A stretch of 39,536 bases of DNA. Origin: Chara braunii (lineage: Eukaryota > Streptophyta > Charophyceae > Charales > Characeae). Under the pieces are notes generated by a model. That model was given only the letters and a program-made list of their open reading frames with translations. It did not search any database and was not told the DNA's origin. The stretch spans positions 2,339,383 through 2,378,918 of the forward strand of contig BFEA01000209.1 of assembly GCA_003427395.1 (NCBI GenBank), written 5' to 3'. The position numbers and the translations under genes are program-made. This document shows, piece after piece, positions 1 to 12,400 of the stretch (its first letter is position 1; each line of letters opens with the position of its first letter).

Positions 1-126
1 TTTGCTTCTTCCCGCCTCCCTCTCCTTGGACGGGGTGTCTTTGTTCTCCTTGCTGCCTCTACTCGCCCCGCCCGCTTCGTTTCTCACTTTTGGTCTCTTC
101 TCCGTTTCTGTCGTCTCTTTTGACAG

Positions 127-174
127 GATGACTCGTATTTGGAGAGCTACATCAGCACCATTGGCGTGGACTTT
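127..174 (+). CDS. RAB1: RAB1 exon (first visible): switch I / effector loop
   Basis: Sixteen codons read [16 protein letters not shown], the RAB1 effector region with the conserved switch I Thr. The exon is preceded by a pyrimidine-rich acceptor (ttttgacag) and followed by a consensus donor GTAAGT. Both ends are phase 0. Positions 1-126 are the pyrimidine-rich 3' end of the upstream intron. Confidence 0.95.
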
Positions 175-3100
175 GTAAGTGTGCAGTTTCCCATCTGCAT
201 GTGAAGTGTCTCCTTTCCCTCTTCTACTCCTTGCGGGTAATGGGGCCCCGTCGTGCACTACTGTACAGTGTACTCTCCTCCCTCCGTAAACTAATGCAGA
301 TAAAGAGGGATCTTGGTCACATCGAATCGAAGTGTGTTGTCTTGTTTCAACGCGAGGAAGGGCGTTGAATACGTCGTTACTTGTTTGCTTGTTTCCAGCT
401 CTGGCCGGTCATTCTTGAGCCCAGTACTACTGTTGTGTCAGGTGGAGAGGCACTGTGGTATGTCAGGCCGCAGGCAAGTGGTCGTCGATTCTTGTCGTGT
501 GCGTGAATCGGCGTGGGGGGGTCTACGTTTCTCTTTTGTTTTAATGCTCTCGTCTCTTTTATTCTTATGTCCACTGATGTTTACAGTTGTATTTCACATG
601 TATATGACGATACGCATCTGCAAGTGGGTCGATATGACACACGGGGGTGGGGGCGGCCGCCGCTCAACTTACATCCACGTGGGCGGCCTTGTACGCAAGA
701 GGTTCTGAACTGGGGGAGTTGTAAGAGAAGATAAAAAACGAATTATTTTTTTGTTGTTTCTTGTTTTCTTCTGTTTTTTTCCGCCTTTGCGCTCTGATAT
801 TCATGTGACAACATATATATGTATGTAATACATATGTATCTAATATATATACATATGTATTTAATATATATTGTATATATTTATACCCCTTCGGGCATGT
901 GACTTTGACGTATCTGGCCGTAATTTCGGCGTTTGTTGAGCCGAATTCTTCAGGGCTTACCGGGTTCACGCTAGTAGGACATGACGATTTCGGTGCAGAA
1001 AACGCCGAAATTATGGTCAGATACGTCAAAGTTGCATGCCCGAGGTATTATCTTTATATCGATATCATACATGTACGCAAGAGGTTCTGAACAGGGGGAG
1101 TTGTAAGGAAGAAGAGAAGATAAAAAAAAACGAATTCATTTTTTCCTTGTTTTCTTTCTTTCCCCTTTTTTTGGCTTTTTCGCTCTCATATTCTTGTGAC
1201 AATATATACATATTTAAGCGATTGGTATGTATGCACCGACCTATTGATTACTGTTGTCAGATACTCGGTGTCACAGGTACGCCATTGAGGGCAGTGGTTG
1301 GCGGCCACGTGATACTGGGGTATCAGTTGTGGTGGATGGTCGTTGGTGCTCAACGGGAACCGGGGTTAAGTTGATTATGACTTGTAATTATGACCGGGTT
1401 CAACGTCCTGCTGAGTCAGTGAACCTCCGCCGCGAAACGGTTTGTCACAGCCCGTCTTGTCCTTTTCTCCCTCAATGCCTACACTTTTGTCAATGACTCT
1501 CCGCATATGTAGGGTTCAGGCTCCTGATGAGTCGGTGAAACTCCAAGGAAACAGTTTGTCACGGCCCCTCGTTTGCCGTCCTCTTCTCCGGCTTTGCCCA
1601 TGGCTTACTGGGCAGCTCTGCTTGACGATACATTCCGATTCACAGTGTGACAATATATATCTTGTAACACACGGGGATGGGGACAGCCAGCGCTCAACCT
1701 GTCATCCACGTGGCTGGCCTTGTACGTAAGTGGTGATGAACAGGTGGGGCTTTCCTTCCTTCTTTTCCTTCTCTTGTTTTGTCATTTTCCGCCTTTACGC
1801 TCCGATACACAGTCTGACAATATAAATTATATAATATATAGATGTATGTATTGTGACGATATGTATTACGAAGTTTGTCACGGACCCTCGTTTCTTGTCC
1901 TCTTCTCCCTCCCTCTCTGCCTACGGTTTACCGGGCAGCTCTGTTTGACTATATATTTCCTGCCTCTCTTCTTTGCCTCTTTGCCCTTTGGCTGTGTGCA
2001 AGTGGGTCGATATGACACACGGGGGTGGGGACAGCCGCCGCTCAACCTACATCCACGTGGGCGGCCTTGTACGCAAGAGGTTTTGAACAGGGGGAGTCTT
2101 GAAAGGAAGAAGATATTAAAAAAAACGAATTCATTCTTTTTTTTCTTTTTTTTTCTTTTTTTTCGCTTTTGCGCTCTCATATTCATGTGGGGTCCTTGTG
2201 ACACACGGGGATGGGGGCAGCCAGCGCTCAACCTGTCATCCACGTGGCTGGCCTTGTACGTAAGAGGTTATGAACAGGTGGAGCTTTCCTTACCTCCTTC
2301 CCCTTCCCCTTTTTTCCTTTTCCTTTTTTCTTTTCCCTTTTTTTTGCGCCCTGATTCACAATGTGACAATATATATGTAGTGTAACTACATCCACGTGGG
2401 CGGCCTTGTACGCAAGAGGTTCTGAACTGGGGGTGTTGCCTTGTACGCAAGAGGTTCTGAACTGGGGGAGTTTTAAGGAAGAAGATTAAAAATGAATTAA
2501 GTTTTTCTTGTTTTCCTTGTTTTCTTTCGTTTCTCGCTTCGGCGCTCTGATATCATGTGACAATATATATACAGTGTAGCAACATATATATGTGTACATA
2601 TACAGTCGCTATCAGTTAACAAACTCTCCTGCCTTGTGATCCTCACTCGTGTGGACCCTAACATAGAATGGAACCGAAGGCGCTATTTGCACTTCAGCGC
2701 GTTTCGGAGCGCGGTGGTTTCCATCAGTACAGCACCTCTAGACGAGGGAGTTGGGAGAGAGGAGGCACATTGTGTTGGAAGGAGGCAGGGACACCGTAAG
2801 TGGTTCTCCCCTGTTGAATTCAGTAAGTGGTTCTCCCCTGTTGAATTCAGTAAGTGGTTCTCCCCTGTTGAATTCATTACGCGGGGCATCAGAATGGAAA
2901 TAAATGCAGATTGCAAAGCCAGAGAGACGGATACAGAAGCGGGCGATTTTCAAATCCCTTGCTCTATTCATTGTCTTTCTCTAGAGAAGAAGACGATTTC
3001 GGTTCTTGGCATGGAAACGGACGGATGTGCCTTTCGCGAAAGAGGAAACCCATCGTCGCCTTTCTTGGTGGGGGTTCTGCACGATGAAATTGGAGTCTGA

Positions 3101-3974
3101 TGAAGCATGAGTATTTTCGTGGGCTTTTGTATTTAAGGGTTTTTCATTTGAGCGGCTATGTCACAAATCTCGTTGGACGTATGTGTTGAGATGCTCTTGT
3201 CAAACTGGGATCGAGCGTCGTGAATTTCCCCCCTTTTCTCTCGACGGTAGCTTGCCCAACTCTGCGACTGGGGAATTTTGCTTTATAACAAGACGAGATG
3301 CAACAAGTCGTGTTCTATCCCTTTGCCTCGAACGCTGAGCACGCGTTCCGCTTGCCATACGTTGTTCTCGCGTTCTCCATCAGGGCTTTTTTGCCTGGGG
3401 TAGAGAGGGCGGAGAGGGGGGTAAAGAGAGGGAGAAGGATTGAAATGAGCGACTGACTAATCTGTCTCACTCATGCGGTTGATTTGATTGAAGAGGTGAA
3501 AGTTGGTTCGACTGAGGAGGTGGAAGTTTTGGGTGGTAGCCTCCAATTCTCGTGGCTCTGTCGTCGTCGTGCAACAGATACCCGCGTTCTCATGTCGTTC
3601 GTGTAAGTGAACTATCAGAGATAACAAGAGCGTTAATCGTTGCAAGAGTATGCGAAGGATGTGCACTCGCGTCGTAGAGAGAGTGGGGGGGTGCTGATCG
3701 TGTGGTAGAGAGTGGGGGGGTGCTGATCGTGTGGTACACATCCGGAAGTCGCTCGCTCACAGCACACATGACACGTAAGGAGAAGTGGATTATAGAATGT
3801 GTGCCATGTGGACGTAAGGAATGTTAGTGTGTTTGAGAGTAAGAAGAGAGTGCTTGTTTCTCGGTGTGTGATCCTCAAAAAATACGCCTTTTTGTTCATT
3901 GTGTGTGGGTGGGTGGGTGGGTGAGATGTTTCTCTGTGTGTGATCTTCACAAATACGTCTTTTTTTGTGTTCTC

Positions 3975-4028
<54 letters not shown>

Positions 4029-4477
4029 ATTGTTGATAGGGAAGAGAAAGGAGAAGGAGACAAGAAGAGGAGTATGATATCGCTTCATAGCGGAGTGGGA
4101 AAAGCCTTGTAGTGCTCTGGTCGGCCGGCCTGTCTCATGATTGTCGCCTAGGGGCGATGATTTCTCAGACTGGAAGTCCAGTTCGAATGGTCTGTCGCTG
4201 GCTAAATGCGGAGGCCACACTTTCTGGTGTCCTTGTGAGATTGAGCGTGTCTCTCTCTCTGCGTTGTCATTCATTTGTAATTGAAGCCGCCGACGAATCA
4301 AAGTCGATGTCGAAATTAACACTAGCGATTAGGAAACCGCGCGTCGAGTATCTGGTCGAGGGGAGAAAGCCTCTGATGTCTTACGTTTTTTTTTTTTTTT
4401 TTTTCATGTTTCTTATTTTGACTGTCGATTAGTTCCCTTTCGCTTGAGATATCTCAACCGGTCCTGTTTTGTTTCGT

Positions 4478-4510
<33 letters not shown>

Positions 4511-7500
4511 TACACCCCCCCCCCTTCCCCCCCTCCCCCCCCCCCCCCCCCCCCTTTTTTTTTTCGTTCCCCCCCCCCCCACCCCACCCCGTCGGATTAT
4601 ATATATATATAGTCTATCCGAAGCATATGGGTACTACCGTCTTAGATCATCATCTCTGGCAACGTGTCATGTTACTGACGCATGCACGTACCTGTTATAT
4701 TTTGACCGAATATTCGTCATTTTTTTAATTTTTTTTTTAATATTCGTAATTTTTTATTTTGTTTTAATATTCGTAATCTTGATTTTCGTTGTGTATGTTT
4801 TCCTCGCTCTGTCCTTTGACCTCCAGAAGCGAGCTTGTCCTCGAATTTCAAAACAGCTGGTCCCTGAAGAGGCTCTCGACTCTGGAGCATATTCTGTTGC
4901 CAGTGTGAACGACATTCTTGCTGTCATCGTGACCAGCTTGTCCTCGGTCATCTTCGTTGTCATTTGACGATCCTGCCTCTTCGACATTTGACGTCTGTTA
5001 CGTCTCATTATCCCTTGTGCGTGTTGGGCTTTTGCTGTCATTTCTTGTCGTCTTTATTCTCCGGTGTTGTGGCAAATCAGTTCTTTTGCTGTCATTTCTT
5101 GTCCTCTTTATACTCCGGTGTTGTGGCAATTCAGTTCTTGTTAGGACCCCTGTTTCTGTGCGTCTACTCACTTTGCCGCTCCTGTCACTCGCTGTCACAC
5201 AATCCATGGCCGTCCAACGATCGATGCGTATCCTCTTTCGTTCTCAAAGAAGCGAGAGGTATGACGTCACAACGCGCTGGGGACGATTCTTTTTGTCGAC
5301 TTCCCGGTTTTTGATCATCTCCATTTCTTCCTCCTGGTCCGTATTCCTTCGTCAGTGTGCTGTTCGGCTCTGTGTACGACTTATTGCTTAGATGTGGCAA
5401 GTTGTAGACCCATCGTCTGACATTTTCCTCTTTATCATTTCTTGAATTCACTTCGATTACCTTCCGTCGCATGCCATCCTAGCCACATTTTTTCCTCTTT
5501 ACCATTTTTTAAATTCACTTCCATTCCTCTTTGCCATTTCTTAGGTGCGGCTGATCAATCTTGCTGTCGTGGTCGTATATGCTTATTCGACAGAAAGACA
5601 CTCAGGCAACGATCCATTGATTCCATTCTGTTTGAGGGTAAACAAATGCAAAGGTTTTCACAGGCTGCGGGGGGAGACGGAGGAGCGAGGAGGGAGGTGG
5701 GGGGAAGAGAATCTACTACTACTCCCTTTTCCGATCCGTTAAGAAAGACAAAGGAGGGGGTTAGCATGGGTCCATAGACGAAGATGGCATCCAAGTCATC
5801 AAGGGTATCCCTTCCACGTCGAAGAAATCAGAGCGTAATCATCTCTGACGGTGAACACGAGGACGGGCACATGCCTCTGCGTCCGCGGACCAGTTGGTCT
5901 GCGTCTGTCCTGAAGGTGTACTCGCGCTCGGATTTTCCTTGACGAATCTGATCGTAATTACGGTCGGATTCCTCAGGAACAGTGCTCGTGTATGCAGTCA
6001 GTAATCCGCTCTGCTTACGTGCGGAAGAGTGATTTTCATCCCTCCATGTTGGCAGTGGTGACAGGTAATCGCGGGCTGCTGACGTGGCAGGAAGTAGCTT
6101 CTGCTTTGTCGCTGTGAACACGTGCTCAAACGGATTACAACCATCCCTTCTCTCCTCGTGCAATGCGTAGGTCCGGCACGAGTCTGAGGAGTGCATTTCC
6201 TGCGGGAAACTCAGGTCGATGCAGTCGAGAGAGCGGGTGATGAGCTACTTCAAGAAGTGATGTATCCAACGCATGGATATCAAGTATTTCGTCATTTTCG
6301 TGCAGCGAACACACCAACTGCAGTGTTTGCTTCTGTAATGATTGCCATAACGTAAACAAGGATGATGCTTGCAACCTTCAGTTAGGATATCGATGCTGTG
6401 ACCGTGTAGCTCATTGCACGACGAGTAAGATGGTATTGTGTTCGATGCTGCCGTTAAGAAGTAACGAAAGTGTTACTGTTAAGAAGTAACGAAAATGTTA
6501 CCGTTAAGAAGAAGTAACGAAAATGTTACCGTTAAGAAGAAGAAACGAAAATGTTACCGATGTTACCGTTGAGATTAAGTAACGAAAATGTTACCGTTAG
6601 GAAGTAACGAAAATGAGTAATGTGAAAAAAGATAAATAACAAGACAAGTAAAATCGTTTCGTGTTCGATGTAGCCGTTAAGAAGAAGTAAAGAAAACGAG
6701 TAATGTGAGAAAAGATAAATAACCAAACGAATGTAATTTTGTCTCTAATAATATTGAATCCTTATTGATAAAGCCGTCCTGATAGCATTTCATGAGTATA
6801 GTCTGAGGTGTCGGCCCTCCCTCTTCACTGCTCTGGTGGTCTCTCTCTCTCTCTCTCTTCCGCTGTTTATGAACACTGGCTACAGTAATGAACGTTTAGG
6901 CCATGTTACACTACAACAACGCATGCGGAGGCATAATCATCGACTCACTGACAAACGGAGTGTTATGGTTTGGGTGAAGGTCGGGCGATGACGACGAGGT
7001 CAGCGCTCGTGAAGGAACTTTTGCTGCCTCAATGATCATTCTGTATTGTATTTAGTGCGGGTATTCTGTTTTGTCGATCTTGGAGGAATTTGCCTTCTAC
7101 ATGGCCGTTCTGGGCCTCAAATTTGTTCGGTATTTTGCGTTCGAGCTTGGGAAGTCGTCGTGGTGTTTTGGATCGCTGGTCAGTGAGAGTTGGCCTTGGC
7201 AGTTTGCGCGTTCCAGCTTGGGAGGCCTCTGCCTGGGAATCGGTTCTGGGTGGCTCGCTTTCCGTGCTTGCGTCACTGAGAGGCTCGTCTTGGTAAATGG
7301 TCATTTTGTACTTGGAATTTGACAATTTGTTTGGATATTTTATTGAGTTAGGAGGCTGTAAAAATGCCTTTTCCTTTTGTTACTCCCAGTTTCCACGGTA
7401 GGTCAGGATTTTGCCTGGGCTGCTTATGGACTGCAGTAGTAGGGTTCTCTGCAGCTCACACTCAGCAGCAAAGGCTATGTATGCTGCCAGAGGAAAAATG

Positions 7501-9364
7501 GACAGGCTGTGTGATCTGAGGAGTGAGGGATCGAGCTTGGGTAGCCTTTGCACTCGGTCATGGCGCACATTGCATGCTCTTCTCCACGAAGTGTCAGCAG
7601 CCCATGGACTGCGCTGTGCCTCCCTGGCAGGGCACCAAAACAAAAGAAAACGAAAACAGAAAACACAAACAATGAAAACTTGAAACTAGCCACTATAGTC
7701 GCTAGATACAAAGCTTGAGTTTCCGTGTGACCACAACTTGGTGCACGGCCTTCCCCGACATGATCATTTTTTTCTATTTTTTTTTTCCTTCTTCTTTTTC
7801 TTTTTCTTTTTCTTTTTCTTTTTCTAAGGCGCCCACAAGGCCCAACTGCCGAGCCTCGTCCAACCCCCGAAGATTTCGGAAAAGCCGTTTTTTCTAAGCT
7901 ACCAGCCGGGCCGCCCGGGTGCCGGGTGGCCAGCCCGTGCAAGGACCAAGGAAGGTCCCAGAAAAAAACAAATCCAACAAATCCAAAAAAAAAACTATGT
8001 TATGCAGAAAAATAAACTGAACAGCTTTTGCCTCAGGGTTGCATCGAAATTCTGCACCAAATTTAAAATAATAAATAATATTTATTTTCATTTTTTTTAA
8101 ATTTTTTTGGCCCGGCCGGGCAAATGACCCCGGGCCACTCTGGTAGCCTAGCGTTTTTCCCATTTTTCCTAGGTTACCAACGGTCCGGAGACCGGACGTC
8201 TCCACTGAACGTCTCCCCCCCGTCGTCCGGATTTCCGGACGACGCCTTTTTGGCACCAAAAAAATAAAATAAAAAAATTATGACAGTGTTGCGCATGGCC
8301 TAGAGACCCCCCACAAAAAATTTCAGATTTTTCTGAGCATTTGCTGATAGCGTGGTATTTGGGGGGGGAGGGGGGGGTAGAAGGGGTTTTGGTGGGGATA
8401 GGAGGGGTATAGATGGGGAATGAATCCTTAAAGATTTTTATTATTTATTCTACTGGCCCAAATGATCCAAAAATTTGGTGGCATACACCTAATGCAAGCT
8501 GGAAGCCACATGATTTTTTTCATTTTTTTTTTTTTTTTTTTTTGCGCTAGCTCGGACGTACCCTGTCCGGTCCGATGTCTGACCAGACGTCCGGTCGGAC
8601 ATCCCGGACGGCCAGGGGGGTCCCGGACGTCCGGCAAGGTAACCTAGCATTTTTCCCAAGAGTGACGGAGGTAGTGGTGGTTTAAACCCTGTATTTTCTC
8701 TGGGCTGGCAGTCTTTAGATTTGTACGAGGGTGGAGGATGAGGGTGAGGGATAGGTTACATGTAGATAGACAGATATTTGAAGTTCTATGTTCCGTTGTA
8801 CTGATTTGATTTGTTCTTTCATTGCTTTGCTGTTGCAGAAAATTCGAACGGTGGAGCTGGACGGAAAGACTATCAAGCTGCAGATTGTGAGTGTGGGAGT
8901 CCCTTCACTTCCCTCGCAGTCGTGCAGCAGATGTGGCTAGGTGGATGGGAGGGATGGGAGGGATGGTGGTAGATCCGTCATATTCTTTGGGAGGGGGAAA
9001 CCCTCCCTGCATCAGGCTTGTGCACTTGGTTGGCTGCAAGGGGAACCTTCAAGGGTAAATGAAGGGGAAGCAGCAAAAGAGGTGGCACTCTACCCTGTAA
9101 CATTGTTTGGCCAAGGCAGAGATGTCTCTTTGTTTGGGACCCTTGTTTGTGCGCTACTGGTGAAACTTATTCGCAGACCTGGGTTGAATTTGTGAGATCT
9201 ATGCTCAAGGCTTGGTTTGTATTTGTGAGGGGTCTTGTGTACACACCACTATGTGAGAAAGGGGAGAGAAAGGTTTCGATCCAGAGAGCAAGAGCTAGTA
9301 GAGAGAGAGAGATTTCTTGGTCGGGAATGAGGGGGAGCCAGAAAAAAAAAGAGGAAGTGTGTGC

Positions 9365-9409
<45 letters not shown>

Positions 9410-12400
9410 CTTGGTGGGGAATGAGGGGGTGGGTCATTGGACAGGAACGTTATATTTACTTTCTATGTGGTGTGCATGTGAATTTGCAGTGGGATACTGC
9501 GGGGCAGGAACGGTTCAGGACAATTACGAGCAGCTACTACAGGGGAGCTCACGGAATCATTGTGAGTGACGTTTTATATTCAGTTCCATGGTGTTTTTAC
9601 CTCTTTAAGTAGATTGCACTTCCTGTTTGATTTCTGTACTCCCTATTGCTGTATCTTTGTTCTCCCTATCACTGTATCTCCAACGTTCCTGCGAATCAGA
9701 TTTGTATGCATGCTAACAGCCCGTTGTTTTTTTAGTATTATGTGGAGACAGGGTCTCACTTCCAGTTGCTATGCTTCCATTTGGGTTATGTCCTCTTCAC
9801 TTGTGGTTCTCTAAGGCAAAGGGTTTGTTTCGAGCTTGGTGTGGGCACTTTTTATGTTCTATTCGTTGAATCGTTTGGCATGTGGCTTGGTGTGGCTGGC
9901 GTGTTTTTGTGTGCAACGCCCAACTTCATCGATAGAGGCATGCTAGAGTCTATTCTTGTTGACAACACATTTTTGGCAATACTTGGTGTATGTGTTAAGT
10001 CACTGGAAGGGCTCAGAATGGGGCTTGGTGTATGTGTGAAATCACTGGAAGGGCTCAGAATGGGGAGCTTGAGGGACCAGTTGTGCATAGGAGAGGAATT
10101 TACAGCCTTTGGATGAAGTACGGGACCCTATGGATGATGCATTTAACTCATCTCAGTTGGGAAGAAGTGAGGACTTTTGCTTTTTGACAAGGCAAAAAAA
10201 AAAAAAAAAGGTCATATTTTGAATCGAATAAATCGGAAAAACGCGCACCAGTTCAGTGAGTGAATCATCAATTCAATCAAATTGAATGTGTTGCTCGAGG
10301 AGGCGTGGCGAGTCTGGTCTCCTCTCTGGAATAGAAAGGAGATACGAACCGATCTGCTTTCGTGGTTGGATTGAAGAACATTGCCGTTTTTCTCACTGCT
10401 GCTGCTGCTGCTGCCTATTTGGTTGGTGGGTGGGCTGTATGTTCTTTCAGGTTGTGTACGACGTGACCGACCAAGAAAGCTTCAACAATGTGAAGCAATG
10501 GTTGAATGAGATTGACCGGTATGCGAATGAGCACGTCAACAAATTGCTCGTTGGGAACAAATGCGATTTGACAGCGAAGAAAGTTGTGGACTATCAAACG
10601 GCGAAGGTACGTCATGTTGGTCGGAGTTCTGTCGCGTGTGTTTGCGTCTCTGCCGCCTTTTGTGACCTCTTGAACGACCTCCGTCGAGGGGCTTATTACC
10701 GAGAGGCAAAATGTTTTTGCTGCTTTTAACGGGTACCGTCTTCACCCGAATAGAATGCCCGGTCTTTGTCGCTGTCTCCGTCGAGGGGCTTATTACCGAG
10801 AGGCAAAAGTTTTTGCTGCTTTTAACGGGTACCGTCTTCAGCCGAATAGAATGCCCGGTCTTTGTTGCTGTATCTATAGACTGAATGTTGCCTCGACAAT
10901 ACAGCTATAATGACCGGGCGTTCTATTCGGGTGAAGGTGGTCAGTTCATGGTCTGTTGGGTATCTGAGTTGTCACAAAGTATTCCTCAGGGTCTGTGTGA
11001 TAATTGGATCTATGTCACTGTGTAGGTGCTTGCTTGCATAATCTGTCTCTCTGTAGGTGCTTCGATAAATTAGACCTTTAGTTACGTCAGACGATCAGGC
11101 GTTAGGCTACAGCCATGGACAGACCTGTTTAGAACCTTTTTGGGACCCAGACCCCGACCTATTGAGATTAAGTGGACCATTGAGATTCGGAGTCCGCCTG
11201 GACACTCCAGAAGTCTACCTGGATGCCTCAACTTTCCGCCTTGCCATTCCTTCTTCCTGCTCGTGTAACGAGTCACAAAAGCTGAACGTTTGGTAATGTC
11301 ACCTTCTAAGTCCGCTTCTGCTTCCTTCTGGTTGCACCTCCTTGTCTAGTTTCATAGCGTCACAAGTGACGTTGGCTTCTTGCTTTTAATACTTCTGGCT
11401 TTTGGATGTCTTTTTGTAGGATATTTGGCAAAAGATATGATTTATTATTATTATTATTATTATTTTTTTTTTTTTTTTTTTTGAGAAAACATGTCCACAT
11501 GGCCGTGTCTCCATTTCCATTCTGGGGAGTATCAGTCCGGTTCCTTTTTTTCTTTTTTGTGCTGCGGTGATGCTAGTATTCTCTTCATTGTTCCAATTTG
11601 AATGGATGTCCCGAACAATGCATCAGAGCGTTTCCTATTCCACCGGCAAGTCCTATCTTCACAACATTTACACACACACACGTTCCCTTCAGTTTGGTCG
11701 AAGGATCTCTGAACCGCATTGGGGTGTGATGCTACACACACACGTTTCCTTCAGTCGGTGAAAGTTCGATGAAACAGTCTGGAACAGTTGTGCTTTTTTT
11801 TAGTGTATAGGGAATATGACAACAAACGTTTCCTTCAGTTTGGTCGAAGGACCTCTGCGCCTATAGTGCCCCCTTTTTGGTATCAAGTCATACCATATCT
11901 GCTCCGGCTTGCTGAAATCAGAGGGGATGTTAGTCGAAAGCAGTATCTGGATGAGAGCTCTCTCGTTTAGGGGCGCACTGTGAACAATTCGGTAGGCGTG
12001 CCACTCTGCATGTACCCCCGCCCTCGATCGCCTTCATCTGCTGGCCCTCACAAAAATGTTGAACCGTTTGGAGCGCAGCGGACCATGGACCTCCCCCCTG
12101 CGGCCGATGCTGCTTAAGGGGTAGATATCCTTGAAGGAGGGAAGAAAATAATGTACTCCGCAGGTCAGCAGCTCTAGATGAGGCAGAGGATCATCATGTG
12201 TCGTTCCTGATCTGAGAAGACTAAGTAGACGTCAAAGCTGCTAGGATCGTTCTTCAATCGGAAGCTCGGGGGTATCTCGGGGGCAATCTGTTTGGCTTAT
12301 GGTTCCTTTTTGGGGTCGCTGGCCCATAGATATGCTCCTGCTTTTTCTAGTTCTTTGATGCTGCGGAGGGAGCTATCTTATTTGGAACCGTGCAAAGGGT

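Larger units (their letters stand above)
7563..8680 (+). repeat. Dispersed repeat R1, copy 1, interrupted by two MITEs
   Basis: This repeat matches 18740-19075 in order. Shared blocks are GAAGTGTCAGCA, TGGACTGCGC, GTGCACGGCCTTCC, CCACAAGG then ACTGCCGAGCCTC, and GGAGGTAGTGGTG. In this copy the sequence is broken at 7894-8151 and 8169-8647 by MITEs, after which the R1 similarity resumes (GACGGAGGTAGTGGTGG at about 8664). The second copy is uninterrupted, which confirms the insertions. Confidence 0.85.
175..8838 (+). other. RAB1 intron, 8.66 kb, repeat-filled
   Basis: This GT-AG intron separates the DDSYL..DF exon from the KIRTV..QI exon. It is a store of repeats listed separately (array at 626-2477, foldback at 884-1050, tandem units, two MITEs near 7.9-8.65 kb). 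The stretches 175-617, 2481-2795, 2877-3655, 4022-4387, 4591-5028, 5137-6450, 6723-7562 and 8681-8838 show no convincing coding or RNA feature. They hold T- or C-rich low-complexity DNA and open frames without family resemblance. Confidence 0.9.

Noticed and set aside
2636-3100. 154-codon frame with a threefold KWFSPVEFS repeat
   Set aside because: The repeat in the protein is just the 27-bp DNA triplication, whose length is divisible by three; it lies within an intron.
4444-4728. Poly-proline open frame over C-runs
   Set aside because: Pure low-complexity translation of C tracts; no domain or start context.
5828-6374. Minus-strand frames of 122 and 79 codons
   Set aside because: No recognised family, no splice or start support, inside a RAB1 intron.
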